The notes beneath the pieces were generated by a model. That model did no database searches. It was not told where the DNA came from and was given only the letters and a program-made list of their open reading frames with translations. From DASSKP01 sp035695045 (GTDB lineage Bacteria > Actinomycetota > Actinomycetes > JAFAQI01), in NCBI GenBank assembly GCA_035695045.1, contig DASSEX010000008.1:57948-121947 (forward strand): a DNA stretch of 64,000 bases, written 5' to 3'. This document shows positions 8,633 to 16,207 of this stretch, piece after piece; positions within the stretch are counted from its first letter, which is position 1, and every line of letters begins with the position of its first letter. The translations under genes were made by a program, and so were the position numbers.

Positions 8633-8947
8633 TCACGAGTGACACGACGAGGCCGGCTTCGCCACGGGCGAGAGCGTCACGACCCGTCCGCGTGGTCCGA
8701 CGCCGGACAGGGGCACGTATGTGATCTTGAGGCACTGCCCGACGCGCTGCGTGGCCAGTTGCGAAGTAGTGGCAACGAAGCAGTCGCCGGATGCATGGGG
8801 GTCGCCCAGGCAGAGCCGCGGCGATGTCGTTGTCACAATTCCGACGAAGGTATGTGTCGGCGACGCCGAGGAGCAGGACACCAGGGCCGCAGCGGCTGCG
8901 ACCACAGCGACCTGTCGGAGCGCTTTCAGTTTTGTGGTCGCGATCAT
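8633..8947 (-). CDS. Small lipoprotein, third gene of the ECF sigma operon
   Basis: Protein of 104 residues. The signal sequence ends in a lipobox (VAAAAALVSCSSA), so it should be anchored on the outer side of the membrane after lipid attachment at Cys 23 or close to it. The mature part has cysteines in LCLGDPHASGDCF and in GQCLKI and is otherwise unrecognised. The ATG at 8947 overlaps the stop of the upstream gene as ATGA, implying translational coupling. It is probably an envelope component of the sigma-factor operon. Confidence 0.75.
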   Translation of the reverse strand: MIATTKLKALRQVAVVAAAAALVSCSSASPTHTFVGIVTTTSPRLCLGDPHASGDCFVATTSQLATQRVGQCLKITYVPLSGVGPRGRVVTLSPVAKPASSCHS

Positions 8948-9825
8948 CTTTGCGCTCGGCACCCGCGGCTGTCGTGGGCGCTGATCTGGCGGTACGCGTT
9001 GCTGCTGGGGATGTCGGGGTTCACGTCGAGCAGTACGGTGCTGGACGACAACGCTGTCCCACCGATGATGTATTGCGCTGGTGCGGGTCCGTGCCGGTCG
9101 ACGTTGACGCCGTCCCACTGCGCGGACAGTCCCATCTTCTGCAGTATGCCGGCGGCGCTCGTGGCCAGTTCACCGAGCAGGCCGCTGCAGTGGAGCACCT
9201 CACCCGGTCCGAACACGTCGACTGCGGAGCTGGCGTAGGTCTCGCCGGCCCCGGCGGCCCTACCTACGGCGACGACACCTGGTCCGGTGAACCCGCCCGG
9301 AATGACGAACCCGACCGGGCAGCGCCTGCTTTCGGTGCCGCACACGCCGGTAGCGGTGACCGTCGGCAAGGACCGTGCTCCGAAGTCGCTGAACACAACG
9401 GTGCCGACCAGGCTTGGGGAGACCGGTAGGACCTGGACGTGGATGTTGAGCCCGTGCGCCTTGAACGCGGCGTCGAGCTGCGCTGCGCCGGCGGACGGGT
9501 CGGTGATCCGGGCGATGGTCGCGCCGCCGTCCCGGCTGAGTGCGACCAGACGCATGCTCGGCGCCGCGGTCGGCGTCGACGTTCGCGTGATGGTGACCCC
9601 GGTCAAGCCGAGGATCGCGACGCCAGCCGCCGCCAGCGCTATCCGTCGGGTCGCTCGAGGCGAGGCCTTCGCCGGCGCTGGTTGTCTCTGCTCCTGGGCG
9701 TCGACGGTCACGATCCGGTCGAGCAGCGCGACCGCCGGCGGCGTCACGCCGAGGCCGGCGAAGTCGGAGACCGGTGCCGGGTTGGCAGTCGCCAAGCGCC
9801 GCAAGACGTCAGGATGGGCAGTCAC
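8944..9825 (-). CDS. Single-pass membrane protein of the ECF sigma operon (CU044_5270-like)
   Basis: Protein of 293 residues. The N-terminal ~70 residues are cytoplasmic (TAHPDVLRRLATANPAP), then one membrane helix (RRIALAAAGVAILGLTGVTI), then a ~200-residue outer domain. This is the arrangement of the CU044_5270 family found next to ECF sigma factors. The position suggests an anti-sigma or sensor role, but the HxxxCxxC motif of ZAS anti-sigma factors is absent. The GTG start at 9825 follows GAGGAG and overlaps the sigma stop as GTGA. The stop overlaps the next start as ATGA. Confidence 0.75.
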   Translation of the reverse strand: MTAHPDVLRRLATANPAPVSDFAGLGVTPPAVALLDRIVTVDAQEQRQPAPAKASPRATRRIALAAAGVAILGLTGVTITRTSTPTAAPSMRLVALSRDGGATIARITDPSAGAAQLDAAFKAHGLNIHVQVLPVSPSLVGTVVFSDFGARSLPTVTATGVCGTESRRCPVGFVIPGGFTGPGVVAVGRAAGAGETYASSAVDVFGPGEVLHCSGLLGELATSAAGILQKMGLSAQWDGVNVDRHGPAPAQYIIGGTALSSSTVLLDVNPDIPSSNAYRQISAHDSRGCRAQR

Positions 9826-10382
9826 GGGGTCTCCTCGGAAGGTTCGCCGGGCAGGTACCGAAGAACAGGAATCGTGGAGTCGCCTGCCGACAGCCGCGCC
9901 GCCAGGCGACGTCGGGCCCGGTGCAGCCGCACCTTGGCGGCACCGGGAGTGCAACCGAGAACGACCGCGGCGGCGGCGTGGTCCAAGCCCTCCCACGCGA
10001 CCAGCCGCAGGATCTCCTGGTCCGCCGGCCGCAACGCGGCCAGCGCAGAAATGACGGCATCCCGTTCGCCGGCCACCTCCGCGGCGCCGTCGACCAAGAG
10101 CGTGTCCCGTAGCCGAGCCAACAGCCGCATCCGGCGACGTTCGCCGCGGCGCTGATTGCGCAGCACCCCACCGGCGATGCCGTACAACCACGGCAACAGG
10201 TTCTCCGGAGCCTGGGTGAACCGTCGCCATGCCACTACGAACACCTCGGCGGCAAGGTCGTCGGCGCTGGCCCGGTCGCCGAGCCGGCGAACGCCGTACG
10301 CGACGATCGCGCCGTAATGGTCGGCGAACGCGCGGCGAAACGACTCCTCGTCTCGCCCGTCCGCGTCGGGGGGTGTGCTCAC
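9822..10382 (-). CDS. ECF-type RNA polymerase sigma factor
   Basis: Protein of 186 residues with sigma region 2 (FADHYGAIVAYGVRRLGDRA, then DDLAAEVFVVAWRR) and region 4 (LRPADQEILRLVAWEGLDHA, then GAAKVRLHRARRRL). It would direct RNA polymerase to a small regulon, usually for envelope or stress signals. The GTG start at 10382 has AGGGGGG about 4 bases upstream. It is the first gene of a three-gene unit joined by GTGA and ATGA overlaps, with the membrane protein and lipoprotein after it. Confidence 0.93.
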   Translation of the reverse strand: MSTPPDADGRDEESFRRAFADHYGAIVAYGVRRLGDRASADDLAAEVFVVAWRRFTQAPENLLPWLYGIAGGVLRNQRRGERRRMRLLARLRDTLLVDGAAEVAGERDAVISALAALRPADQEILRLVAWEGLDHAAAAVVLGCTPGAAKVRLHRARRRLAARLSAGDSTIPVLRYLPGEPSEETP

Positions 10383-10567
10383 GTACCCCCTATGTCCGGC
10401 AACCAGCCCACGGTTACACGCCACGACGACCCGCGACATGATCACATGCGCCGGCTTCCTGGCGGTCGCGGATGAACCGAGGCCCGGTCCCCAGCCTGTC
10501 GGCCAACGCACATCTTGGACAGCCGGCGCACGTCCGGGAAGTGACACCGGCACTGCACACTGACACT

Positions 10568-10816
10568 GTGGATCGAACGCCTGCATGGCCTCCCGCGGTT
10601 GACGCCGATCCGAAGCGGGTGGCGAAGTGGGCACGTGGACGTCTGGCCAGCGCCGGCGTACCGCGACCGACCCGGGTTGTGGCCGCGGCGGTGACGCCAG
10701 ACACGTGGCGACTCGTCCTGACGTTCGCCTCCCCGCCGCCAGGCACCGCCGACGAGGCGCGGACCGCACTCGCGCCTGTCGAGGTCGAGATCGCGGAGCT
10801 GGTCTTCCGAGGATGA
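10568..10816 (+). CDS. Small hypothetical protein
   Basis: Protein of 82 residues if it starts at the GTG at 10568. The frame is open back to an ATG at 10472, but the part between looks low in coding character. The end contains RVAKWARGRLASAGVPRPTR followed by a strand-rich segment (DTWRLVLTFASPPPG). No family is recognised, no signal peptide or membrane segment is seen, and no clear ribosome site precedes the GTG (possibly a leaderless message). It is divergent from the sigma factor. Confidence 0.5.
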   Translation: MDRTPAWPPAVDADPKRVAKWARGRLASAGVPRPTRVVAAAVTPDTWRLVLTFASPPPGTADEARTALAPVEVEIAELVFRG

Positions 10817-10852
10817 CGCTGAGGCGCTACGCCCCCCGACTACCCGACCAAC

Positions 10853-10865
10853 AGGTGCCGTTCTC
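10853..10865 (+). repeat. Intergenic repeat motif, copy 1 of 3
   Basis: AGGTGCCGTTCTC, followed by GCGCAGATGA. It lies 36 bases after the stop of the small hypothetical gene. Copies 2 (11885) and 3 (12018) share at least AGGTGCCGTTCT, and copy 2 also has a nearby GATGA. Confidence 0.5.
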
Positions 10866-10905
10866 GCGCAGATGAGTAGTTGAACTCAGGACAGGGCCGC
10901 TGGGA

Positions 10906-11280
10906 GTGCGGGACCGTCTTGCCATAAGCAGCCCGACAGTGAGCCAAGACGGCGGCCAATCGGCAGATGCGAGGACAGCCACGCGAGCCGTTGCGATCCT
11001 CGGAGCCGTTGTCTGTGCCGGTGTGGCGGTCCTCATCGCTGCCACGACTGTGCTCATCACCTTCGGGCTGTCCGAGAGCTACGGCTTCGGTCCGGGCTGG
11101 GATTGGTCAGCCTTCCTGATGACGGGCGGCGCCGCAGCATTGACCGGCGCAGCAGCCCTGGGTGCCATCCGTCTCTCGAGATTCCGGATCCGCGCGCTCC
11201 CTGTCTTGGGGGTGTCGGTGGCGGCAGTGTTTGCCGCCGCGTATGTCGCGGGGGTGGTCGGCAACAGCCTGCACCACTAG
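10906..11280 (+). CDS. Small membrane protein, unknown function
   Basis: Protein of 124 residues with about three hydrophobic segments (AVAILGAVVCAGVAVLIAAT; a middle GGAAALTGAAALGAI; and LPVLGVSVAAVFAAAYVAGV) and a short outer loop containing WDWSAF. The GTG start at 10906 has GGGAG just upstream. No known family. It sits between two copies of a short intergenic repeat. Confidence 0.6.
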   Translation: MRDRLAISSPTVSQDGGQSADARTATRAVAILGAVVCAGVAVLIAATTVLITFGLSESYGFGPGWDWSAFLMTGGAAALTGAAALGAIRLSRFRIRALPVLGVSVAAVFAAAYVAGVVGNSLHH

Positions 11281-11400
11281 TGGTCCGGGGCAGTGCCGTT
11301 CCAAGCCCTCGACAGGTTCGCGTCCGCGGATCGGGTGTGCGAGTCATGGCGAAGGTGGACCCAGGAGGCGGCAGACTGCCAGGTCTACGAGGGAGCGTTC

Positions 11401-11886
11401 ATGCGAGCAGAAGAGAAACTGGCCGAGATGGGTCTGACGTTGCCGGCGGAGATGCGGACGCCTCCGGGCTTTCAAGCGCTCTGGAGTCAGGTGCGGGTGG
11501 TTGGCGACAGGGCTGTCATCGCGGGCCATGGCCCCCGACAGCTCGACGGCACCTTCGCGGGGCCGGCGGGGAAAGTCGGCGCCGACCTGACGGTCGAACA
11601 GGGCTATCAGGCAGCTCGCGCTGCTGGTCTCGCCGTCATCGGTGATCTCCGTCGCGAGCTGGGTGACCTGGATCGGGTGGAGTGCTGGGTTCGCGTGTTC
11701 GGAATGGTCAACGTTGCCCCCGGTTTCACTGCGATCCCGCAAGTGATCGACGGGTTCACCGACCTCATGATCGAGCTTTTCGGAGAGGAGAGCGCCGTCT
11801 GCCCCCGGTCGGTTGCGGGCATGGCGGAGCTCGCCCTCAACTCCCCGGTGATCCTCGAAGGAGAAGTGCGGCTTCGGGCTATGTAG
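11401..11886 (+). CDS. RidA (YjgF) family protein
   Basis: Protein of 161 residues of the RidA/YER057c/UK114 superfamily in the longer ~150-residue form. The family region FGMVNVAPGFTAIPQVIDGF is clear, as is the early VAIAGHGP-like strand. RidA proper deaminates reactive enamines and imines; members of this subgroup lack a proven activity. The ATG at 11401 is chosen because GAGGGAG precedes it; the open frame upstream has no ribosome site. The stop codon overlaps copy 2 of the short repeat. Confidence 0.85.
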   Translation: MRAEEKLAEMGLTLPAEMRTPPGFQALWSQVRVVGDRAVIAGHGPRQLDGTFAGPAGKVGADLTVEQGYQAARAAGLAVIGDLRRELGDLDRVECWVRVFGMVNVAPGFTAIPQVIDGFTDLMIELFGEESAVCPRSVAGMAELALNSPVILEGEVRLRAM

Positions 11887-11897
11887 GTGCCGTTCTC
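11885..11897 (+). repeat. Intergenic repeat motif, copy 2 of 3
   Basis: AGGTGCCGTTCTC overlapping the TAG stop of the RidA-like gene, followed by CTGCGATGA. It is 13 of 13 bases identical to copy 1. Confidence 0.5.
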
Positions 11898-11930
11898 CTG
11901 CGATGAACATCTGGTTCTGGGTCTCGGGTA

Positions 11931-11982
11931 GCGCCACCTCGGCTGGCTCGGTGCCTCGGTCGCTCCCCATACCGAGTGGCGC
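11931..11982. terminator. Hairpin between convergent genes
   Basis: GCGCCACCTCGG (11931-11942) pairs with CCGAGTGGCGC (11972-11982) with one bulged base and a ~29-base loop. It lies between the convergent RidA-like and DUF4188-like genes, so it may stop transcription from both sides. Confidence 0.5.
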
Positions 11983-12017
11983 CAACGTTCGCCGGACGCG
12001 GTCGCTACCGCGTGGGG

Positions 12018-12029
12018 AGGTGCCGTTCT
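12018..12029 (+). repeat. Intergenic repeat motif, copy 3 of 3
   Basis: AGGTGCCGTTCT, 12 bases identical to copies 1 and 2, lying 8 bases beyond the stop of the minus-strand DUF4188-like gene. Confidence 0.45.
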
Positions 12030-12036
12030 GCTCCGT

Positions 12037-12564
12037 TCACTCGTCCGTCCGCGCGCCCTCCGCGACCACGGGCGCGAAACGTGGAGTGCCTTGCCCGAGA
12101 CGGGTCCGCGCGCTGAACATGCGCCCGCGCGCGGGCTGCAGCGGAGCGAACGACATCATGCCGACCGGGGCTGGTACATCGTCGTAGATGGCTTCCATGC
12201 CGCCGCGCATGAAGTAGGTCTCGTGCCAGAACCCGGTGCCGGCGGAGTCGCGCAGGAACTCCTGCCACCACGCCTTGTGCGGAAGCTCGCGGGTCCAACG
12301 CTCGAGGGCATCCATGTCGCGCCAGTACTGCCGCATACCAAGATGCGGTGGCAGAAGCGAGAACAGCAGGTTCTCGTGCCGCAGCAGCCCCTCCGGATGC
12401 TCGCTCACCCCGGACCGAATCTGCCGACCAGTCGTCAGCAGCTTTCGCAGGCCTCGGAGCTTCCGGACCCGCATGCCCAAGTAGATGACGACCAGGTCCG
12501 GAAAGTCAGCAAGATCGACCGTCTGACGCTGCACGGTCGCACTGCCTTGAGCGCGCTCGGTCAC
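12037..12564 (-). CDS. DUF4188-like protein
   Basis: Protein of 175 residues. The phrases VVIYLGMRVRKL, MRQYWRDMDALERW and WHETYFMRGGMEAIYDD are the conserved blocks of DUF4188, a ferredoxin-like (dimeric alpha/beta barrel) family related in fold to small haem or antibiotic monooxygenases. No enzyme activity is established. The start is GTG at 12564 with a poor ribosome site. It is convergent with the RidA-like gene. Confidence 0.75.
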   Translation of the reverse strand: MTERAQGSATVQRQTVDLADFPDLVVIYLGMRVRKLRGLRKLLTTGRQIRSGVSEHPEGLLRHENLLFSLLPPHLGMRQYWRDMDALERWTRELPHKAWWQEFLRDSAGTGFWHETYFMRGGMEAIYDDVPAPVGMMSFAPLQPARGRMFSARTRLGQGTPRFAPVVAEGARTDE

Positions 12565-12621
12565 GAATGACGATCTTGGCGGACTCTCACGTCGGACGCC
12601 AGGTAGGTGAGGCGATATCCC

Positions 12622-13011
12622 TCAGCCTGCGGAGTCCCCATGTTGCGGTCGGTCTAGTGGCTCGAGGATGCGGTCGATGAGCGCGTCGATGGAGTAGTGG
12701 TTCTTCTCGATCACGAAGTCCGCGCCTGCCGCGACGGCGCCAGCAGCCTCGGCGGCTCGTCGACTCGCTGTGTGCACGATGATCCGGGTGCGGGGGCATG
12801 CCCGCCGCAGTGACGGCAGGATTTCAACGCAGGTTCGTTTGCCGATGTAGAAGTCCAGGACAAGAACGTGCGGCGTCCAGGCCGTGACGGTCGACAGCGC
12901 CTCGTCGAGGTTGTCGGTGCGGCGTACCTCCTCGCAGCGCGGGTCGTCGGTCAGCCAGATGTCGAGCAGGTCGAGGATGTCGACTTCGTCGTCGACGATC
13001 AGGACTCGCAT
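12622..13011 (-). CDS. Stand-alone response regulator receiver domain
   Basis: Protein of 129 residues that is a single REC domain with no output domain. The acidic pair DDE is at residues 7-9, the phospho-accepting Asp is in VLVLDFY (about residue 53), followed by the switch Thr/Ser region VHTAS and Lys in IEKNH. It should work by protein-protein contact. The upstream STAS gene ends 7 bases before the ATG, so the two form an operon, likely a small partner-switching module. No histidine kinase lies nearby. Confidence 0.85.
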   Translation of the reverse strand: MRVLIVDDEVDILDLLDIWLTDDPRCEEVRRTDNLDEALSTVTAWTPHVLVLDFYIGKRTCVEILPSLRRACPRTRIIVHTASRRAAEAAGAVAAGADFVIEKNHYSIDALIDRILEPLDRPQHGDSAG

Positions 13012-13018
13012 GGGCGGC

Positions 13019-13342
13019 CTAGTTCAGGGAGGTGCCGAGCAAGGCTTCGGCACCCATGAGGCCGACGAGGCGGCGGGTCGACGTGGTTGCGCCGGTGACG
13101 ACCACGGTGCCGCCGGCGCGACGGTGCAGGCTGGCCATCTGCAGGATCAGGCTCAGCGCGATCCAGTCGAGGAACTGAACGTCGGCAAGATCAACACAGA
13201 CACGCTTCGCGGCACGCCGTGCCTCGTCCAAAACGCAGGACAACGCGTCGCGATGCATGACGTCCAGCTCGCCGTGCAGGGTCACCCTGGCGTGCTCGCC
13301 GGTGACAACGACGTGGGCTGGACGGGCGCTGTCGGTCGGCAT
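13019..13342 (-). CDS. STAS-domain protein lacking the usual phospho-serine
   Basis: Protein of 107 residues of the anti-sigma-factor-antagonist (SpoIIAA/RsbV) type. Core strands VTLHGELDV and VDLADVQFLDW are present, but the position of the conserved D-S-S-G, whose serine is phosphorylated by RsbW-like kinases, reads DWIA. It therefore cannot be controlled by that phosphorylation. A nearby serine (IALSLIL) is not in the usual place. The ATG at 13342 has GGAGAG upstream. It is the first gene of a two-gene unit with the receiver domain. Confidence 0.8.
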   Translation of the reverse strand: MPTDSARPAHVVVTGEHARVTLHGELDVMHRDALSCVLDEARRAAKRVCVDLADVQFLDWIALSLILQMASLHRRAGGTVVVTGATTSTRRLVGLMGAEALLGTSLN

Positions 13343-13702
13343 GCTCGTCTCTCCGGGGGGTCAGGCGGGTGAGGCGGCACTCGCTGCTGAGGCTCGAGAA
13401 CAGCATCGGCGAAGGACGTTCCGCGCGCTATCGGCCGGTTGTGCAGAATAGCCCGTTCGAGATGACTAGTCCGGAACGCCGGACATGGCTCCGCCCCGGT
13501 ATCGGGGGGCTCACCGGGGCCGAGTCAGAGGCGCCCTACTCAGAAAGGCCCCGCCGCCCACGGGGGCCGGGTAAGCGCGGATGGCCAGCCGGCTTCCCAG
13601 CGACCGCAGCGTGCCGATCGGCAGCGGTCCGAGTCGCGATGCAGATACCTCGTGTAGCGATACAAGATGGGGGTAGGGGGACTTCCGTCTCGGAGGTGTG
13701 GC
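13343..13702. other. 360-base intergenic region between divergent units
   Basis: Contains the promoters of the STAS/REC unit (minus) and the sugar porter (plus). I see no convincing gene. The ribosome sites of both flanking genes lie at its ends. No clear palindrome longer than 5-bp arms was found. Confidence 0.6.
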
Positions 13703-15130
13703 ATGACGGGCTTTCTCTCGACCGCGGTCAAAGGCCGTAACCCGTTCGTTCTGCAGATCGCGTCAGTGGCCGCCATCGGTGGGTTCCTGTTCGGTTACGA
13801 CACAGGCGTCATCTCGGGCGCGTTGCTGTTCATCAAGAAGGACCTCGGCGCGTCGACCGCCGCGCAGCAATGGATCGTGGCGGTGCTACTGCTCGGCGCG
13901 ATTGGGGGCGCGGTCATCGCTGGCTACCTCGCCGACCGGATCAGCCGCCGCTGGACGAAGGCGATCTCCGGCGCTGTGTACGTCATTGCCGCGCTCGGCT
14001 CGGCGTTCGCTCAGGATGTCCCGGAGCTCATCGTCGCCCGGTTCGTCCTCGGGCTGTCAGTCGGCTGCGCGTCATTCGTGTCGCCGATGTACATCGCCGA
14101 GCAAACTCCGCCGAAGATCCGCGGCGGGGTCGTGTCGTTCAACCAACTGATGATCGTCTCCGGCATCCTGTGCGCCTACATCGCCGACTGGGCACTGAAG
14201 GGCGTCGCCGGAAACTGGCGATGGATGCTCGGCCTCGCGGCGCTCCCTGGGCTCGCGCTCCTGGTCGGCATGTTCTTCGTGCCCTACAGCCCGCGGTGGT
14301 TGGTCGAGAAGGGCCGCACCGAAGAGGCGAAAGACGTGCTGCAGAAGACGCGCCCCAAAGACGAGGTCGCGGACGAGCTCCAGGACATCGAGCAGGTTGT
14401 CGACGAGCAGCGTCAGGTCCGGCTGACCGACCTGTTCCGCGGGCGGATCCGCGCGCTGGTCGTCGTCGGACTCGGGCTGGCGATCTTCCAACAGCTTGTC
14501 GGTGTGAACACGGTCATCTACTACTCGCCGACGATCCTGTCCTTCACCGGACTGCAGGCGAACGCCGCCGTCACACAGGCGTTGACCATCGGCATCGTCA
14601 ACGTCGTCTTCACGGTCGTCGCCGTCCTGCTGCTCGACCGTGTCGGTCGCCGGCCGCTGCTGCTCATCGGCACGATCGGGCTGACGATCGCGTTGATCGT
14701 GCTTGGCTTGTTCTTCCAGCTGCCAGCACTTCGCCATGACGCGCCCTGGGTGGCGCTGGTGGCGCTCCTGGCGTTCATGGCGTCGTTCGCGGTCGGCCTG
14801 GGTCCGGTGTTCTGGCTGATGATCAGCGAGATCTACCCGCTGAAGTACCGCAGTCGCGCGATGGCCGTCTCCACGGTCGCGAACTGGGCGGCGAACTTCC
14901 TCGTCTCCTACTTCTTCCTCTCCTTCGTCGGCTGGGTCGGGAAGCCCGGGACGTTCTGGATCTACGCCGGCCTCGGCGCCGCCGCGGTCGCGTTCTTCTG
15001 GTGGCGCGTACCCGAGACCAAGGGCCGGTCCCTGGAGGACGTCGAGCGAGAGGTGATCGGCAATGCGTATCCGGCCGGCGGGCACGCCACGACGGCGGCG
15101 CGCGAGCGCCAGCACCATTCAAGACAGTAA
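13703..15130 (+). CDS. Sugar:H+ symporter, MFS sugar-porter family
   Basis: Protein of 475 residues with 12 expected membrane helices. The sugar-porter signatures are all present: GGFLFGYDTGVISGALLF in helix 1, DRISRRWTK after helix 2, PYSPRWL before the central loop, QQLVGVNTVIYYSPTI in helix 7, DRVGRRPLL, and PETKGRSLEDVE at the end. Relatives import xylose, galactose, glucose or inositol with protons; the sugar cannot be assigned. The ATG at 13703 is chosen because CGGAGG lies 8 bases upstream; the open frame before it has no ribosome site. Confidence 0.92.
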   Translation: MTGFLSTAVKGRNPFVLQIASVAAIGGFLFGYDTGVISGALLFIKKDLGASTAAQQWIVAVLLLGAIGGAVIAGYLADRISRRWTKAISGAVYVIAALGSAFAQDVPELIVARFVLGLSVGCASFVSPMYIAEQTPPKIRGGVVSFNQLMIVSGILCAYIADWALKGVAGNWRWMLGLAALPGLALLVGMFFVPYSPRWLVEKGRTEEAKDVLQKTRPKDEVADELQDIEQVVDEQRQVRLTDLFRGRIRALVVVGLGLAIFQQLVGVNTVIYYSPTILSFTGLQANAAVTQALTIGIVNVVFTVVAVLLLDRVGRRPLLLIGTIGLTIALIVLGLFFQLPALRHDAPWVALVALLAFMASFAVGLGPVFWLMISEIYPLKYRSRAMAVSTVANWAANFLVSYFFLSFVGWVGKPGTFWIYAGLGAAAVAFFWWRVPETKGRSLEDVEREVIGNAYPAGGHATTAARERQHHSRQ

Positions 15131-15236
15131 CGAGCGGTGTCGCATTTCGTGCCACCGATCATGACGGTGGCGAAGCGCGTCTGCGCTGTCACGGCGCTTA
15201 TGGGCTGCAGTTCCGGTTCGCATCCACGGGTGGCGG

Positions 15237-15611
15237 TCAGCGGCAGGAATCGCGAAACTGCCTCTCTTCGACCCTCGTGGTGGCCATCTCGGCCGCCGAG
15301 CCATGCCGCTCGAGCAGGTCAACGCGGATCTGATCGACGTCGTCGGACAGCCGCTGCCCGATGTTGCGAAGGTCGCCGGGGCTATGGCGAGCGATCGAAC
15401 TCAGATTGCCGCCTTCATCTGCCAGCGCGGACTTGACATCTTCGGGAGTTGCGCCGCCGCTGCTGACCCGGTGGAGTGTCTGGTCAACCTCGGCGAGTAC
15501 CTGGGAGATCTGACTGCACGCAGTGTGACGGTCGGTTTGACTGCTGCAGGAAGCTGCTCCGAGCGCAGTGATCGCGGCGACCAGGACGGTCACTCCTGTT
15601 CGGAATCCCAC
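15237..15611 (-). CDS. Small lipoprotein, unknown function
   Basis: Protein of 124 residues. The hydrophobic leader ends in the lipobox LGAASCSS, so it should be lipid-anchored to the membrane. The mature part is mainly helical with a possible coiled coil (CSQISQVLAEVDQTLHRVSS) and a C-terminal cysteine. No family is recognised. The start is GTG at 15611; the ribosome site is weak. Confidence 0.65.
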   Translation of the reverse strand: MGFRTGVTVLVAAITALGAASCSSQTDRHTACSQISQVLAEVDQTLHRVSSGGATPEDVKSALADEGGNLSSIARHSPGDLRNIGQRLSDDVDQIRVDLLERHGSAAEMATTRVEERQFRDSCR

Positions 15612-15786
15612 TACGAACGCATTCCGCGTGACTGGCCCTTGTAATCACAGATTCCCGCCTCGCCGGCACTCGGGGCGGTCCTTCGTTGGGCCCAGTCCGG
15701 CCACGCGCGACCTTGATGCGCGGCCTTGATGCGCGGACTCGGCGACGACTTCGGCTGCGCCGAACGGTGTCGCCTGTTGCTTAGGC

Positions 15787-16174
15787 GGCGGACGAGTCGG
15801 CCTGTAAGCCGGGTTCTGTGCACTCGGTCCGGGGACCGAGCCGGCGACCATCCCTCTCGTGTTGCCGTTGCCGACAACCTCTAGCGGTCTACCCGGGAGC
15901 TCGGGCGGGCCGCCCTCGAACGCTCCCTGTCTGACCTTGCTCCGGGTGGGGTTTGCCGAGCCGGTTGAGTCACCTCAACCGCTGGTGGGCTCTTACTCCA
16001 CCGTTTCACCCTTGCCCCGGCGCGAACGCCGTGGCGGTCTGTTCTCTGTGGCACTGTCCCGCGGGTCACCCCGGGTCGGTGTTACCGACCACCCTGCCCT
16101 GTGGAGCCCGGACTTTCCTCGGCGAGCGACCCCGAAGCATCGCTCGACGCGGCCGCCCGGCCGGCTCGTCCGCC
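15787..16174 (-). ncRNA. rnpB: RNase P RNA, bacterial type A
   Basis: The catalytic RNA of RNase P, which cuts the 5' leader from pre-tRNAs. On the minus strand the 5' and 3' ends pair as the P1 helix (GGCGGACGAG with CTCGTCCGCC). Near the 5' end is the conserved GAGGAAAGTCCGGGCTCC block and near the 3' end AACCCGGCTTACAGGCC. About 388 bases is a normal length for actinobacteria. Exact ends are uncertain by a few bases. Confidence 0.95.
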
Positions 16175-16207
16175 GTACCACCAATGTACGGCGCCGAGCG
16201 ATCGTCG

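Noticed and set aside
10383..10420. ECF-type promoter (GTAACC) for autoregulation of the sigma gene
   Set aside because: A GTAACC on the minus strand at 10412-10417 exists, but the expected -10 is absent and would overlap the ribosome site.
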